Positions 61,101 to 61,381 of a stretch of DNA of 61,381 bases are shown here, one piece after another. The stretch is taken from contig CALECT010000019.1 of NCBI GenBank assembly GCA_937949725.1, positions 1 through 61,381 of the forward strand, given 5' to 3'. Position 1 is the first letter of the stretch. The number at the start of each line of letters is the position of its first letter. The notes under the pieces are model-generated. The model was not told where the DNA came from and made no database searches. It saw only the letters and a list, made by a program, of their open reading frames with translations. The DNA comes from an uncultured Pseudanabaenaceae cyanobacterium. Lineage in GTDB: Bacteria > Cyanobacteriota > Cyanobacteriia > PCC-9006 > JAAUQQ01. The position numbers were made by a program, and so were the translations under genes.

Positions 61101-61259
61101 ATTGTCGAAGTGGGTGACACGGTTATCTACACACTGGATGTGGTTAACCAGGGACCAGACGATGCACGTCTCGTAGAAGTCGCCGATGCTCTACCTGCGG
61201 GCCTGACCTACGTTTCCGATGATGGTGGTGGCGCTTACGATAACGTCAGTTCTGGATAA
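58182..61259 (+). CDS. DUF11 repeat surface protein, cut off at its 3' end
   Basis: 1025 residues. A long N-terminal region precedes a signal-like hydrophobic stretch (GLLTAGLAASMMLGGVAPAL) ending AALA-ADVV-like. The exported part has large beta-rich modules and two DUF11 units: VTFQLNPSVTAPIDPAPSNP with DVLPAGLSYIVGSASIPP, then IELDKSVNDADGIVEVGDTV with DALPAGLTYVSDDGGGAYD. The second unit stops after about 55 of its usual 110 residues at TAA 61257-61259. An IS982-like transposase begins 57 bp later. The true protein was presumably longer and was truncated by the insertion. It is last in the surface-protein operon as seen. Confidence 0.82.
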   Translation: MKSALKYLKALDRRSQSNISATSVSTSTTLIHHLLPQQQKALASGLRSGLLTAGLAASMMLGGVAPALAADVVFDFETLNTGTAPFDGDDSPGNDSNAGNNIVRTLDLITYRWKYAVNNGDSDNSVFTVTLSPNHVIDAIPPVCQPGSITTAANGAQTLTCNAGTLVSGSTGFIDFEARVITQEPDGSFVQNGDTTVANATFASDTAASASDGPEEAIISAAPKVDLVKNAASIRGTVNDPVTGEQGVVIRYPLSMLVTGGGKGNEPLQSPFSFQDNLSNHVPGTKLYDWGPHAGCGYIGQNSVFYGSRPYGINDGTYAADRAVEDSGIWSCSQPAAGTPINYTITGADTTGNHTPDKSYNNVTLPVTESWLVSGWTEIWSPVQPILDAGGSLTVTNTADNFNATGVSGNPNQEPTQDNNSYEHTLLAGNGSFTQYYVNSVNARTARLPGLSVLNGGDGPVMATQNFGKRLYGKNTGFVDWTNYLYCEKFDNETHNLTQVPGQAAGEAVRIYNSGSYPYVIEYGIGGNGRTDTCDDGDSTVGWHTSINDPAFGGSDNINKLRFRATGPMPPNSTMDVAVNFTARNTFLTSGAMVPVGEILENYSGRKVDQLSNGNWYNGTYNPVDHSGTKAYGDRLTFVRGIVRITKETVPNDEVNSVLAGGTVTFQLNPSVTAPIDPAPSNPEVTVTDVLPAGLSYIVGSASIPPTSVTPNPDGTTTIVWALGPRVPNQPLPPITFDTQVSTLVANNTSLVNETVISSPEDGSPESIRDDERSIKVGNPGAYGLDKDTTTPLIPLDNQMTFRLFMANLSAVDLGTAEFIDILPFNGDGGLAPNGRSPASNFTGSATYSSITGSNGETFTFTNALQSTIDPDPATNTNTWCLPTAFGSGGCPSSNADVTAIRISAPAFPSGAPTRQIDLVLDTNGNDKGQVYTNDVSGRPDGLGFIASPDATVRTLGRQVDIELDKSVNDADGIVEVGDTVIYTLDVVNQGPDDARLVEVADALPAGLTYVSDDGGGAYDNVSSG

Positions 61260-61381
61260 GGAAAGGAAGAGGAGTTTAGGCTGAGACTAACCAAAGACCT
61301 CATCCCTCCTCTCCCCATGCCTAGCTTAGAAGAGCTGTTCTGTGACGTCGATGACTTCTGCCAAGTGTTCGAACCCAAGTG
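61260..61381 (+). mobile_element. Left end of an IS982-type insertion sequence (runs off the window)
   Basis: DNA after the broken DUF11 gene changes character and leads straight into a transposase start. The exact left boundary and terminal repeat cannot be fixed without the right end; it lies at or just before 61260. Confidence 0.65.
61317..61381 (+). CDS. IS982-family transposase, N-terminus (partial)
   Basis: The frame opens MPSLEELFCDVDDFCQVFEP then KW and continues beyond the window. LEELFCxVDDFCQxFxPxW is the well-known opening of IS982-family transposases, whose remaining body carries a DDE-type catalytic core. Only 21 residues are visible. It starts 57 bp after the stop codon of the truncated DUF11 protein. 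Confidence 0.75.
   Translation, partial: MPSLEELFCDVDDFCQVFEPK

Overview
The window reads as chromosome of a filamentous cyanobacterium. It has hetR (the heterocyst and pattern regulator, essentially confined to cyanobacteria), a PatD-like protein, many copies of the cyanobacterial HIP1 octamer GCGATCGC, cyanobacterial small hypothetical proteins, an AMIN-domain DacB, and large DUF4347/DUF11 surface proteins. Gene density is that of an ordinary chromosome, but accessory islands and decayed DNA lie between housekeeping genes.

Left part (1-15.3 kb) is the accessory region of most interest. A 1989-residue DUF4347/delta-60/FG-GAP adhesin-like protein lies beside a Trypco1-domain protein. That protein is divergent from a 1431-residue caspase-like/STAND NTPase/WD40 protein, which resembles the caspase/NTPase/propeller biological conflict systems. 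Downstream is a DUF559 nuclease cassette flanked by direct GC-rich repeats. It is followed by a decayed tandem array in which a unit (WD40-protein tail, lipoprotein, reversed TPR-like gene) occurs twice, with recognisable fragments at each junction. A PemK/MazF-type toxin pair separates the array from the intact reversed gene.

Middle (15.3-30.8 kb): a TPR-like membrane protein overlaps a YjbQ-type protein beside hetR; then valS, a small cyanobacterial protein, a possible miniature element, a monomeric-type NADP isocitrate dehydrogenase, and an SGNH hydrolase / carbamoyltransferase / SxtJ / DUF5989 operon (an sxtI-J-K-like arrangement). A roughly 1-kb AT-rich gap precedes a family-2 glycosyltransferase whose stop codon lies in the inverted repeat of a small element. 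A TVP38/TMEM64 membrane protein follows.

Right part (31-61.4 kb): three tandem exported paralogues of unknown function; small cyanobacterial genes including a zf-TFIIB protein and a PatD-like protein; relA/spoT, selO, a membrane coiled-coil protein, a DUF2062 protein, mnmE and dacB. After another gene-poor 1.1 kb comes an apparent operon of cell-surface proteins: DUF11/SdrD-B, a large beta-barrel-like protein split by an in-frame TAG, a beta-helix/OmpA protein, and a DUF11 repeat protein. The last is cut off in mid-domain just before the start of an IS982-type transposase that runs off the window.

All calls rest on reading translated sequence by eye; no database search was run.
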